Below, piece by piece: positions 26,330 through 33,477 of a stretch of DNA of 64,000 nt. The DNA comes from Gammaproteobacteria bacterium (GTDB lineage: Bacteria > Pseudomonadota > Gammaproteobacteria > Pseudomonadales > Azotimanducaceae_A): contig DUAT01000105.1 of NCBI GenBank assembly GCA_012960755.1, positions 1 through 64,000 of the forward strand. Direction: 5' to 3'. Below the pieces are notes generated by a model. That model worked only from the letters and a program-made list of their open reading frames with translations, made no database searches and was not told the DNA's origin. Made by a program: the position numbers and the translations under genes. Positions within the stretch are counted from its first letter, which is position 1; every line of letters begins with the position of its first letter.

Positions 26330-26913
26330 ACCCCGTAGAAGAAATTACCAGAGACAGGAACGAAGCGAGAAACGACGGCGACAGAAATGCCGACATCTGT
26401 TTCCTCGCGCTTGCCAGTAAAGACGGCAAAGCCTCGGTTCGGACCCTGGTTCTACGCGATATTGTACAAAACCGGTTTATCCTGTTTATTAACCAGACCA
26501 GTCCCAAGTGGCAGTTACTATCAAATGGGGCAGATTACGAGATTCTGCTGTGGTACCCCAGTCGACAGCGACAGTACCGGATCCATGGAGATTGCGAAAT
26601 CGTCGATGAGTCGCTGGTGAAAACAAACTGGCATCGGCGACCCGATGGACCAAAGTACATGGACTACCTGTACCGGGATGTCGCCCCCCAGAGCAGTTTC
26701 ATTGACAACAGGCAGGACCTGGTTAGTGAGATCGATCAAATAAAGTCAAACCATCCCGTTGCAGATATGACTCCACCGGCAGAGGTCACGGGTGTTGAAC
26801 TGGTTGCGAACAGAATTGAAATACTGGATCTCAACAGTGAAGACCGGATTCATGACAGGCGTCTGTTCACATTGCTGGATGACGGATGGCATGTCCAGGT
26901 GATGATCCCTTGA
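26326..26913 (+). CDS. Pyridoxamine 5'-phosphate oxidase-family FMN-binding protein
   Basis: A 195-residue split-barrel flavoprotein. The FMN-phosphate binding strand pattern SVRTLVLRDI and LLWYPSRQRQYRIHGDCEIVD match the PNPOx/general stress protein family, and NADICFLALASKDGKA gives the N-terminal strand. PdxH proper is about 215-220 residues with an extra RLS/YQP ending, which is not obvious here, so this is a relative, possibly a heme or F420/FMN-dependent reductase, and not certainly PdxH. Confidence 0.8.
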   Translation: MNPVEEITRDRNEARNDGDRNADICFLALASKDGKASVRTLVLRDIVQNRFILFINQTSPKWQLLSNGADYEILLWYPSRQRQYRIHGDCEIVDESLVKTNWHRRPDGPKYMDYLYRDVAPQSSFIDNRQDLVSEIDQIKSNHPVADMTPPAEVTGVELVANRIEILDLNSEDRIHDRRLFTLLDDGWHVQVMIP

Positions 26914-26932
26914 AACACTTGCCTGAAACACT

Positions 26933-26961
26933 TTGACATGCCGAAAATACTGAGCTAAATT
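26933..26961 (+). promoter_or_regulatory. Consensus sigma70 promoter of the RNA gene
   Basis: A -35 TTGACA at 26933-26938, a 17-bp spacer, and a -10 TAAATT at 26956-26961. This is one of the best matches to the sigma70 consensus in the window, and it drives transcription into a gap without a clear gene, with start expected near 26967. Confidence 0.7.
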
Positions 26962-26966
26962 TCGTT

Positions 26967-27216
26967 CGTCCCATTGGGGTCGTCGCAGACTCGCGACTCC
27001 CGGGAGATCTATCGTGCGAATATCCTATCCAGGGGGGATATCTGGCACGCCGATGGGCACCCTGAACGTAAAGGAGGTGATCCCATTAATAGTCAGTCTA
27101 TGCGGGGAGCCTCCGAGTTCGTCTAACTCGTTAGACCTATTCGGAGCTTGCTCCCCATACGTTGACGAAGCCCCTGTATTTTCCGTCATATGCACGGATT
27201 CTGCAGGGGCTTTTTC
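26967..27216 (+). ncRNA. Candidate structured small RNA, about 250 nt
   Basis: Between the promoter and a strong terminator the sequence folds by eye into: a closing stem (CCCATTGG 26970-26977 with CCGATGGG 27050-27057, one G-U), a hairpin GTCGC/GCGAC (26982-26997), a two-part hairpin CGTGC/GCACG enclosing ATATCC/GGATAT (27013-27049), then a mostly unpaired region with AAGGAGGTGATCC (27071-27083), then a long hairpin of GGGGAGC/GCTCCCC, CTCCGA/TCGGAG and GTCTAA-CTCG-TTAGAC (27104-27156). The 13 nt at 27071 are exactly complementary to the usual 3' end of 16S rRNA. A 74-codon ORF at 27014-27238 crosses it and is thought spurious. I do not recognise the family. Confidence 0.55.
27168..27216 (+). 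terminator. Rho-independent terminator of the RNA gene
   Basis: Arms AGCCCCTG (27169-27176) and CAGGGGCT (27204-27211) form 8 perfect pairs followed by a T-run; a smaller CCGT/ACGG stem lies inside. The T-run is on the plus strand only, giving the orientation of the RNA. It sits 30 bp before the convergent metR stop. Confidence 0.75.
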
Positions 27217-27246
27217 GTTCAGGCACTGCGCCACCTGAGTTTCGAG

Positions 27247-28170
27247 TCAGCCACCCCCGGCTGTTTTAATACCTGTAAGCGTCGCAAAACATGTGTCATT
27301 CGCGGTGGCAAGGAAATCCTGCATGAAAGGTGCTTCAAACTGATCTTCCCGAATCGCAGCATACAAAGTTGCCCACAAGCCCGCTTCCCCCAGCTTTTTC
27401 GCCGCAATGGTACCCGTTAACAGATATTCTGCCAGTGACCAATTGGGTAACCCAGCCACTCCCCGGCCACTGGCGACCAGTTGAACCATCATCGGGGTTA
27501 ATTCGGCGGTGCGGACCTCCGCCGGTTCAACGTCTGCGGGTTCAAGAAAACGTGTGAAAATGTCCAGTCTGTCTCTCTCAACCGGGTACATGATCAATAC
27601 CTGGTCTATCAAATCCTCGGGAACAACATAAGGCCGGTCAGCCAGTTTGTGTTGTGGGTCCACTGCCAGCATTGCCTCGTACCGGAACAGGGGCACATAG
27701 CGAATGCCTGCCAACTCCACTGGATCTGAAGTAATGACAAGATCAAGGTCACCTCTAACCAGTGCCGGTAAAGGTGCAAAGTTGAATCCACCGGTGAGAT
27801 CCAGTTCAACCTCGGGCCAGTTTCCACGGTATTTGTCGATACAGGGTACCAGCCACTGAAAGCAGCTGTGACATTCGATGCAAATGTGCAAACGACCGGC
27901 TTCGCCCCCGGCGAGGCGGGCGATATCTCGCTCCGAAAGTTTAAACATGGGGATCACCTCATCTGCCAGTGTCAGCAGGCGACGACCAGCGCTAGTGAAC
28001 CTGGGAGGTTTGGTTTTACGTACGAAGAGGGTGCAGTCCAGTCGATCTTCGAGGTCCTTCAGTTGGTGCGAGAGAGCAGATTGGGTCAGGAACAGCCTGT
28101 CCGCAGCTTCCACCAGACTTCCCGTATCACGGAGAGCCACCAGCGTTTTAAGATGCCTCAATTCAATCAC
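27247..28170 (-). CDS. metR: LysR-type regulator MetR
   Basis: A 307-residue LysR-family activator closely resembling E. coli MetR: start MIELRHLKTLVALRDTGSL, helix-turn-helix with TQSALSHQLKDLE (about 29-41), then the effector-domain landmark ECHSCFQWLVP (about 97-107) and GELWATLYAA-like LWATLYAAIRE near the end. MetR activates methionine synthase and related genes with homocysteine as coactivator. The GTG start has GGAGG 8 nt upstream. The gene is convergent to the RNA gene and divergent from the HD-hydrolase gene. A MetR-type box stands 17 bp before the start, predicting autoregulation. Confidence 0.92.
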   Translation of the reverse strand: MIELRHLKTLVALRDTGSLVEAADRLFLTQSALSHQLKDLEDRLDCTLFVRKTKPPRFTSAGRRLLTLADEVIPMFKLSERDIARLAGGEAGRLHICIECHSCFQWLVPCIDKYRGNWPEVELDLTGGFNFAPLPALVRGDLDLVITSDPVELAGIRYVPLFRYEAMLAVDPQHKLADRPYVVPEDLIDQVLIMYPVERDRLDIFTRFLEPADVEPAEVRTAELTPMMVQLVASGRGVAGLPNWSLAEYLLTGTIAAKKLGEAGLWATLYAAIREDQFEAPFMQDFLATANDTCFATLTGIKTAGGG

Positions 28171-28186
28171 GGCTTCACCTCCTCAA

Positions 28187-28199
28187 TGAATCACATTCA
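28187..28199. promoter_or_regulatory. MetR binding box
   Basis: TGAATCACATTCA fits the MetR consensus TGAA-N5-TTCA exactly and lies in the metR upstream gap, 17 bp from its start codon. That is where MetR autoregulation sites are known in enterics. It may also act on the divergent gene. Confidence 0.65.
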
Positions 28200-28390
28200 A
28201 ACTTATAGCGATTTTAATAAAATCTGCTCATTTTAACAAAATATTGTCAGAACCCCTATCATCCAGAACCTGCTACCGTTTAGTGTGTGTTATGTACAGA
28301 TGCCTTGACTCAGAATGAACAGGCTACACAATAGTGAGGATGTCAGATGGGCAGAAGCCGGTCTCAACAATAAGAAGCCCTGGAGATTCC

Positions 28391-29362
28391 ATGTTCAATC
28401 CAACGACCATTTTGATTGATGCTTTTGCAGAAGAACTTGCTTCACACTACATCGATATGTATGGCGAAGATGAGCAAGACCTGCATCGCATAGTCTCCTG
28501 TGCACATAGCTCACTCGAGATCATTGCCAACAGTGACGCGCCGTACCATGACATGAACCACACAATGATGGTGACCTCGGTGGGTATGGAAATACTCCGC
28601 GGTAAGATCCTGCTTGAAGGAAATGTCACTAATAGTGACTGGGTTCACTTTGTGATCTCCCTCCTGAATCACGACATTGGTTATGCACGTGGTATCTGCA
28701 AGGCAGACAGGAGTGGCTGGTACACAATTAACGCTGATATGGACACCATTGCACCTCCCGTGGGTGCGACAGATGCTTTTCTTACCCCGTATCATGTAGA
28801 TCGCGGCAAGATGTACATAAAGGATCGTTTCTCCAGTGATGTCGAGATCAATACTGATGTGATTTGCGCCAATATCGAGCGAACCCGTTTTCCAATTCCC
28901 CACGAAGCGGATGACAGTGCAACTGACGATTTGCCAGGTCTGTTACGGGCGGCGGATCTGATTGGTCAACTGGCCGACCCACACTATTTCCGAAAAATCT
29001 CGGCCCTTTACGCTGAGTTTGTAGAGACCGGTCAATCCGCGAAACTGGGCTACACGACCGCTGCAGATCTCCAGGCTGCCTATCCCCGGTTTTACTGGAA
29101 CGTCGTCTCTTCCTATATAGAGGATGGTGTCAGGTTTCTGCGGCGGACACAGGACGGTCAAGCCTGGGTCGCTAACCTCCATGCCAACGTTTTTACAGAA
29201 GAACATGAAACACCCTGCTACGGACCTGAGCGCCGTTTTGATGATGATCGCCGTATCGCCACCGGATCTCTGTTTACAGCCAGCGAACTGACACAGAATG
29301 ACCAACGCCAGAGCTCTCGCAGACTCCAAGAACTGGTCGCCAGTGAAGGCAAGGCAGATTAG
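28391..29362 (+). CDS. HD-domain metal-dependent phosphohydrolase
   Basis: A 323-residue HD-superfamily protein. Ligands appear as His in PYHDMNHTMMV (about 58-65), the HD pair in LLNHDIGY (about 98-105), and the distal Asp in LRAADLIGQLADP. Such enzymes hydrolyse nucleotides or cyclic nucleotides, or act as dNTPases; this one has no GYP or RelA motif and no signal sensor domain, so its substrate is open. The ATG at 28391, with GGAG before it, is used in place of the ORF start at 28334. It is divergent from metR. Confidence 0.82.
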   Translation: MFNPTTILIDAFAEELASHYIDMYGEDEQDLHRIVSCAHSSLEIIANSDAPYHDMNHTMMVTSVGMEILRGKILLEGNVTNSDWVHFVISLLNHDIGYARGICKADRSGWYTINADMDTIAPPVGATDAFLTPYHVDRGKMYIKDRFSSDVEINTDVICANIERTRFPIPHEADDSATDDLPGLLRAADLIGQLADPHYFRKISALYAEFVETGQSAKLGYTTAADLQAAYPRFYWNVVSSYIEDGVRFLRRTQDGQAWVANLHANVFTEEHETPCYGPERRFDDDRRIATGSLFTASELTQNDQRQSSRRLQELVASEGKAD

Positions 29363-29448
29363 CCAGCATCCATTTCGTTTGCATTCCGCAGTCGAAACCT
29401 TACAATCTCGGGCTTTTGCATAATTCAACCTTAAGTTAGCAAGCCTGA

Positions 29449-30786
29449 ATGTTAAATCGTGCCACCGAAGACCATCCAGTCCTGACCTCAGTGGAGTCCG
29501 TTGAGGTCACCAGCTCTTTAAAAATCTGCCTCCTGGGTTATCGCAGCAATCCGTACAGTGGTGGCCAGGGTATTTACATGCGCTATTTAAGCAAAGCGCT
29601 GGTCGACGCGGGTCATCAGGTCGATGTGATCTCGGGCCCTCCCTACCCGGAACTCGACGAGCGCGTAAAACTCATCAAATTACCCAGTTTGAACCTGTTC
29701 GAGCAAGACAGTCATATCCGGGCTTTAAGGCCGAGGCATTTACTCTCCTACACGGACTTTTTTGAATGGTTCAGCATGTTAACGGGTGGATTCGCCGAAC
29801 CCTATACCTTCGGTCGGCGCCTGCAGCGATACTTCCGTACCCACAAGCCGGATTACGACATCGTCCACGATAATCAGTCCCTATGCTATGGCACACTTCA
29901 TTTACAAGAGAATGCCATACCTTTGGTGACGACGATTCATCACCCCATTACCAGCGACCTGGAAATCGCCCTGGGTAACGCCGATAGCTGGAAACTGCGG
30001 CTGCTGATCAGGCGCTGGCACTCGTTTATTCGCATGCAAAAGAAAGTCGCGTCGAAACTGAAACATATCGTCACAGTTTCTGAGGTCTCACGCCAGGACA
30101 TTGCGGAAGCATTCAATCTATCTGCCGATAACCTGCAAGTGGTTCACAATGGTATAGATACCGAGGTTTTCAGACCCCTCCCCGAGGTCGCCCGTATCGA
30201 CTACCGGCTAATGACAACCACCAGCGCAGACCAGCCGTTGAAAGGCCTGCAATATTTGCTGCGTGCCGTCGCACAACTCACCGGACCCTATCCAGATATT
30301 CACCTGGTTGTGCTGGGAAAACTGAAGCGGGACGGTGCAACGGAAAAACTGATCAGGGAACTGAATCTTGGTAGTCACCTGACATTTGTTTCCGGCATTG
30401 AAACCGAAGCGGTGGTCAGGCTCTACGCAGAAGCCACAATGGTCGTTGTGCCGTCAATTTACGAGGGATTTGGTCTACCCGCCGGTGAAGCAATGGCTTG
30501 CGGGGTGCCGGTTGTTTCAACCAACGGCGGGGCCTTGCCCGAGGTTGTTGGTGATAGTGGTGTTATTATCCCCGTTCGCGATTCCGAGGCGATTGCGAAC
30601 GCGATCAGGAACCTGTTTGATCAACCGGAAAAAAGACAACTATTATCAATCAAGGGGCGAGAGCGAATTACTGAATTGTTCAGCTGGCAAGTGGCTGCCG
30701 ACGACATGGTAAACCTGTATCAACGCATTCTGGAAAAAAGAGAAGTCAAAAAAGAAGAAGAAAAGAAAGAAGAAGAGATTCAATAA
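29449..30786 (+). CDS. Family 4 glycosyltransferase
   Basis: A 445-residue GT-B enzyme. The N-terminal half begins KICLLGYRSNPYSGGQGIYMRYL (about 25-47), the C-terminal half has VVPSIYEGFGLPAGEAMACGVPVVSTNGGALPEVVG, the EX7E nucleotide-binding motif of GT4. The last 15 codons encode a Lys/Glu repeat tail (EVKKEEEKKEEE) from an almost purely purine tract, an oddity of this gene. It begins a tight four-gene neighbourhood (glycosyltransferase, methyltransferase, alpha-toroid protein, convergent methyltransferase) whose product is unknown. The acceptor cannot be read from sequence. Confidence 0.88.
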   Translation: MLNRATEDHPVLTSVESVEVTSSLKICLLGYRSNPYSGGQGIYMRYLSKALVDAGHQVDVISGPPYPELDERVKLIKLPSLNLFEQDSHIRALRPRHLLSYTDFFEWFSMLTGGFAEPYTFGRRLQRYFRTHKPDYDIVHDNQSLCYGTLHLQENAIPLVTTIHHPITSDLEIALGNADSWKLRLLIRRWHSFIRMQKKVASKLKHIVTVSEVSRQDIAEAFNLSADNLQVVHNGIDTEVFRPLPEVARIDYRLMTTTSADQPLKGLQYLLRAVAQLTGPYPDIHLVVLGKLKRDGATEKLIRELNLGSHLTFVSGIETEAVVRLYAEATMVVVPSIYEGFGLPAGEAMACGVPVVSTNGGALPEVVGDSGVIIPVRDSEAIANAIRNLFDQPEKRQLLSIKGRERITELFSWQVAADDMVNLYQRILEKREVKKEEEKKEEEIQ

Positions 30787-30796
30787 GGTTAAGCCA

Positions 30797-31534
30797 ATGT
30801 CAATGGAAACAGTCAACTTTAAACATATGAGACTACAGCCCGATGAAAAAATACTCGACTTGGGATGTGGTGAAGGCCGACACGCAATTACTGCCTATAT
30901 GACTGAAAATGTCGAAGCCGTGGGTGTCGATCTGAGTCTGGAGGATTTGAAAACAACCCGTGAACGTTTTGGCGAGTTTGAGGATCCGACAAACATGCAG
31001 AAAAGCCTGAATATATCTGTGGCGAACGGGCAGAAGTTACCATTCGCCGATGACACCTTTGACAAGGTGATCTGTTCTGAGGTCCTTGAACACATACCGG
31101 ATTATCGTACTGTACTTATCGAGATCAACCGGGTGTTAAAGACCGGCGGGATTTTCGCCGCCAGTGTGCCGCGTTTTTTCCCTGAATGGGTATGCTGGCA
31201 ACTCAGCGATGCCTACCATGAAGTGGAGGGAGGGCATGTTAGAATTTTCAATGCCGGGCACCTTCGGGAGGAAATTGAGGAACGTGGACTGGTATTTTTT
31301 AAACGACACTATGCCCACTCGCTTCATGTGCCCTATTGGTGGCTCAAATGTCTTTTCTGGAAAGAGGAAGGTGAAAAACAGGCGGGCATTGTCGACTTTT
31401 ATCACAAGTTCCTAGTATGGGATCTGATGCAACAACCAAGACTGACCAAAATCCTCGATACGATATTTAATCCCATTCTGGGGAAGAGTGTGGTTATGTA
31501 CTTCGTTAAAACCAATGAGGCCAACGAACCGTGA
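30797..31534 (+). CDS. Class I SAM-dependent methyltransferase
   Basis: A 245-residue methyltransferase: motif I ILDLGCGEGRHAI (about 19-31), acidic loop GVDLSLEDL, motif II near FDKVICSEVLEHIPDY and the post-II strand GGIFAASVPR (about 117-126). It belongs to the Methyltransf_11 group that acts on small molecules or lipids. AAGG lies just before the ATG, and the next gene starts at its stop (GTGA overlap), so both are likely cotranslated. It follows the glycosyltransferase by 10 bp. Confidence 0.88.
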   Translation: MSMETVNFKHMRLQPDEKILDLGCGEGRHAITAYMTENVEAVGVDLSLEDLKTTRERFGEFEDPTNMQKSLNISVANGQKLPFADDTFDKVICSEVLEHIPDYRTVLIEINRVLKTGGIFAASVPRFFPEWVCWQLSDAYHEVEGGHVRIFNAGHLREEIEERGLVFFKRHYAHSLHVPYWWLKCLFWKEEGEKQAGIVDFYHKFLVWDLMQQPRLTKILDTIFNPILGKSVVMYFVKTNEANEP

Positions 31535-32613
31535 CCCGTTTATATGTATCAAAGGGTTTTTACCCGGAAGAGTATCTGAGCCATACAGTCGATTTTATTG
31601 CCGGGGTGCAAACCAATGACGGTGCAATTCCATGGTTCGAAGGCGGCAGCCTGGACCCCTGGGACCATATTGAATCAGCGATGGGCCTGACCATTGGCGG
31701 GCGTTTTGATGAAGCAAAACAAGCCTACTACTGGTTGCGCGATAATCAGCTTCCTAATGGTAGTTGGCTCGCGGCTTACAAGGATGGAAAAGTTGAAGAT
31801 GGCACCCGGGCTGAGTCGAACTTCGTCGCCTACATTGCGACGGGGGTCTGGCATTATTACCTGGTCACGGAGGATATGAATTTTCTCGAGGAACTCTGGC
31901 CCATCGTCGAAAAAGCCATAGAGTTCGTTTTGAGGCTGCAGGGCGACAAGGGTCAAATTTATTGGGCAGAAGACACCACCGAGGGGATTAAGGAAGATTC
32001 CCTGGTCACTGGTTGCAGCAGCATTTACAAGAGTTTCGAGTGCGCCCTGAACATTGCCACCACCCTGGAAGTCAAAGTTCCCCATTGGGCACTGGCCAGG
32101 ACGAAACTCGTTAATGCACTGCGTAACCACCCCGAATGTTTCGATCGAACCTGGGACAGCAAGAGTCGTTTCGCCATGGACTGGTTTTATCCTGTGCTTA
32201 CCGGCGTGATTAAGGATGGCCAGGGGCGACATCATCTGCAATCCCGCTGGGATCAGTTTGTTATTGATCAGTTGGGTTGCCATTGTGTCACCGATGAGCC
32301 TTGGGTCACCGTGGCAGAATCCTGCGAACTCGTCATGGCATTGCTCTGTGTCGATGAGTATCAGCAAGCCACACAGTTGTTTAGCTGGTTGCACCAGTTC
32401 CGGGATACAGACGGCTCCTACTGGACAGGATATGTCTATCGTGACAAGGCTCTGTGGCCTGTAGAAAAACCCACCTGGACGGCAGGTGCAGTTCTGCTTG
32501 CAGCTGACGCTTTATCTAACAAAACAACAGCGGCGCATTTATTTCAAACTGAATCAACTGTGCTTGCGTCGCAGGACACCCAGCGTACGAACTACGCCGA
32601 TGTCCTCGAATAA
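31531..32613 (+). CDS. Alpha/alpha-toroid protein, prenyltransferase/cyclase- or glycosidase-like
   Basis: A 360-residue soluble protein built of helix pairs. The QW-type motif QLPNGSW (about 73-79), YWLRDN, WLHQFRDTDGSYW and W-rich repeats suggest an (alpha/alpha)6 barrel as found in prenyltransferases, terpene cyclases and some glycosidases; no DxDD cyclase motif is visible. GTG start overlapping the methyltransferase stop. Its last 60 bp overlap the convergent methyltransferase at 32554. I would not assign a reaction. Confidence 0.65.
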   Translation: MTRLYVSKGFYPEEYLSHTVDFIAGVQTNDGAIPWFEGGSLDPWDHIESAMGLTIGGRFDEAKQAYYWLRDNQLPNGSWLAAYKDGKVEDGTRAESNFVAYIATGVWHYYLVTEDMNFLEELWPIVEKAIEFVLRLQGDKGQIYWAEDTTEGIKEDSLVTGCSSIYKSFECALNIATTLEVKVPHWALARTKLVNALRNHPECFDRTWDSKSRFAMDWFYPVLTGVIKDGQGRHHLQSRWDQFVIDQLGCHCVTDEPWVTVAESCELVMALLCVDEYQQATQLFSWLHQFRDTDGSYWTGYVYRDKALWPVEKPTWTAGAVLLAADALSNKTTAAHLFQTESTVLASQDTQRTNYADVLE

Positions 32614-33171
32614 TCCAGAGTCGATCGCTTTTTTCCAGATTGTAAAAGGTGCCTGCCCGCCATCTTCAGGATTCGGGAATATATCGTGGATCGCCAGGAT
32701 ACCCTTTGGCAGGATATGCTTCGCCCAGCTTTCATAGTCCGTCATCGCTGCCTCTAAACTGTGACCACCATCGATAAACACCATTCCCAGTGGTGTTTGC
32801 CAATCCCTTGCTGCAACGTCAGAGGGTGCTACCAGGGGAACAACATGGTCTTCAAGTTCAGCTAATCTGAGGGCGTGTCGAAATGCCTGAAAGCTATCCA
32901 TCAGGCCTGCTGACTGGTCGTACAAGTCCGGATCATGAAACTCCTCCCCGAATTGATGTTCCTCAGAACCTCGATGATGATCAACGGCGAACAAGGTCCT
33001 GCCGGACTGCTTACAGGCAGTGCCGAGGTAGATCGTCGACTTACCGCAATAGCTGCCTATCTCAAGAATCGGCCCCAGAACAGCAGATTGCAGACAATGG
33101 TCGAACAGTGATTCACCTTCAACAGGATCAAGGAAACCCTTTATGGACTCCACGTCAATTGGCAGTTTCAT
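32554..33171 (-). CDS. Class I SAM-dependent methyltransferase (Methyltransf_24 type)
   Basis: A 205-residue protein: GPILEIGSYCGKSTIYLG (about 34-51, motif I), LFAVDHHRGSEE (about 60-71), and VFIDGGHSLEAAMTDYESWAKHI (about 127-149) are the landmarks of Methyltransf_24, which includes O-methyltransferases acting on sugars and antibiotics. It is convergent with the alpha-toroid gene and overlaps it by 60 nt. Upstream on the same strand, 21 bp away, is a 59-residue membrane protein that is probably cotranscribed. Confidence 0.82.
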   Translation of the reverse strand: MKLPIDVESIKGFLDPVEGESLFDHCLQSAVLGPILEIGSYCGKSTIYLGTACKQSGRTLFAVDHHRGSEEHQFGEEFHDPDLYDQSAGLMDSFQAFRHALRLAELEDHVVPLVAPSDVAARDWQTPLGMVFIDGGHSLEAAMTDYESWAKHILPKGILAIHDIFPNPEDGGQAPFTIWKKAIDSGLFEDIGVVRTLGVLRRKHS

Positions 33172-33192
33172 TTTTTTTAGGATTCTACTTAC

Positions 33193-33372
33193 TTAAAAGG
33201 TTGTAAAGACGATCGCATAGACCGGGATGATGAGCAGCAACACATAGATTGTAATATTGTTTAGGGGAGGAAATTTGACTTCAGCAGCCAATGGAAATTT
33301 ATCTCCAATCACGAGCCAGACAATGCATCCGAGCACCATGGATGCAACAATACTAAATAAAATAATCGCCAT
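33193..33372 (-). CDS. Small two-helix membrane protein, 59 residues
   Basis: A frame from ATG at 33372 to TAA at 33193, encoding 59 residues with two hydrophobic helices, residues 3-22 (IILFSIVASMVLGCIVWLVI) and about 41-56 (TIYVLLLIIPVYAIVF), joined by a polar loop. GAGGAAAA sits 7 nt upstream. Codon use matches neighbours. It resembles small DUF-type inner-membrane proteins, and no function is recognised. Confidence 0.7.
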   Translation of the reverse strand: MAIILFSIVASMVLGCIVWLVIGDKFPLAAEVKFPPLNNITIYVLLLIIPVYAIVFTTF

Positions 33373-33477
33373 CTTTGGTTTTCCTCGTCAAGGAAGTATC
33401 AGTCTCATTATAAAAGGGCGATTATGACCTATGCCGTCACCTGCTGACAATCAAGCCAGGGATCGCACAAAGCCATA

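Noticed and set aside
27071..27083. Remnant of a 16S rRNA gene
   Set aside because: On the minus strand the bases before GGATCACCTCCTT do not match the conserved 16S 3' region, so only the 13-nt tail is shared.
26967..27216. 6S RNA, RNase P RNA, tmRNA or Rsm/Csr-type RNA
   Set aside because: Compared from memory, none of the conserved elements of these (6S bubble, P4 helix of RNase P, tRNA-like ends, repeated GGA hairpins) appears in the right order.
27014..27238. 74-codon frame over the RNA gene
   Set aside because: It crosses the terminator hairpin and T-run, and its residues are low in recognisable pattern. The structure explains the sequence better. Its GTG has a fair GGGAG site, so it is kept as an alternative.
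31675..32394. 239-codon minus-strand frame in the alpha-toroid gene
   Set aside because: Antisense shadow with no recognisable domain; the plus-strand gene has coherent motifs.
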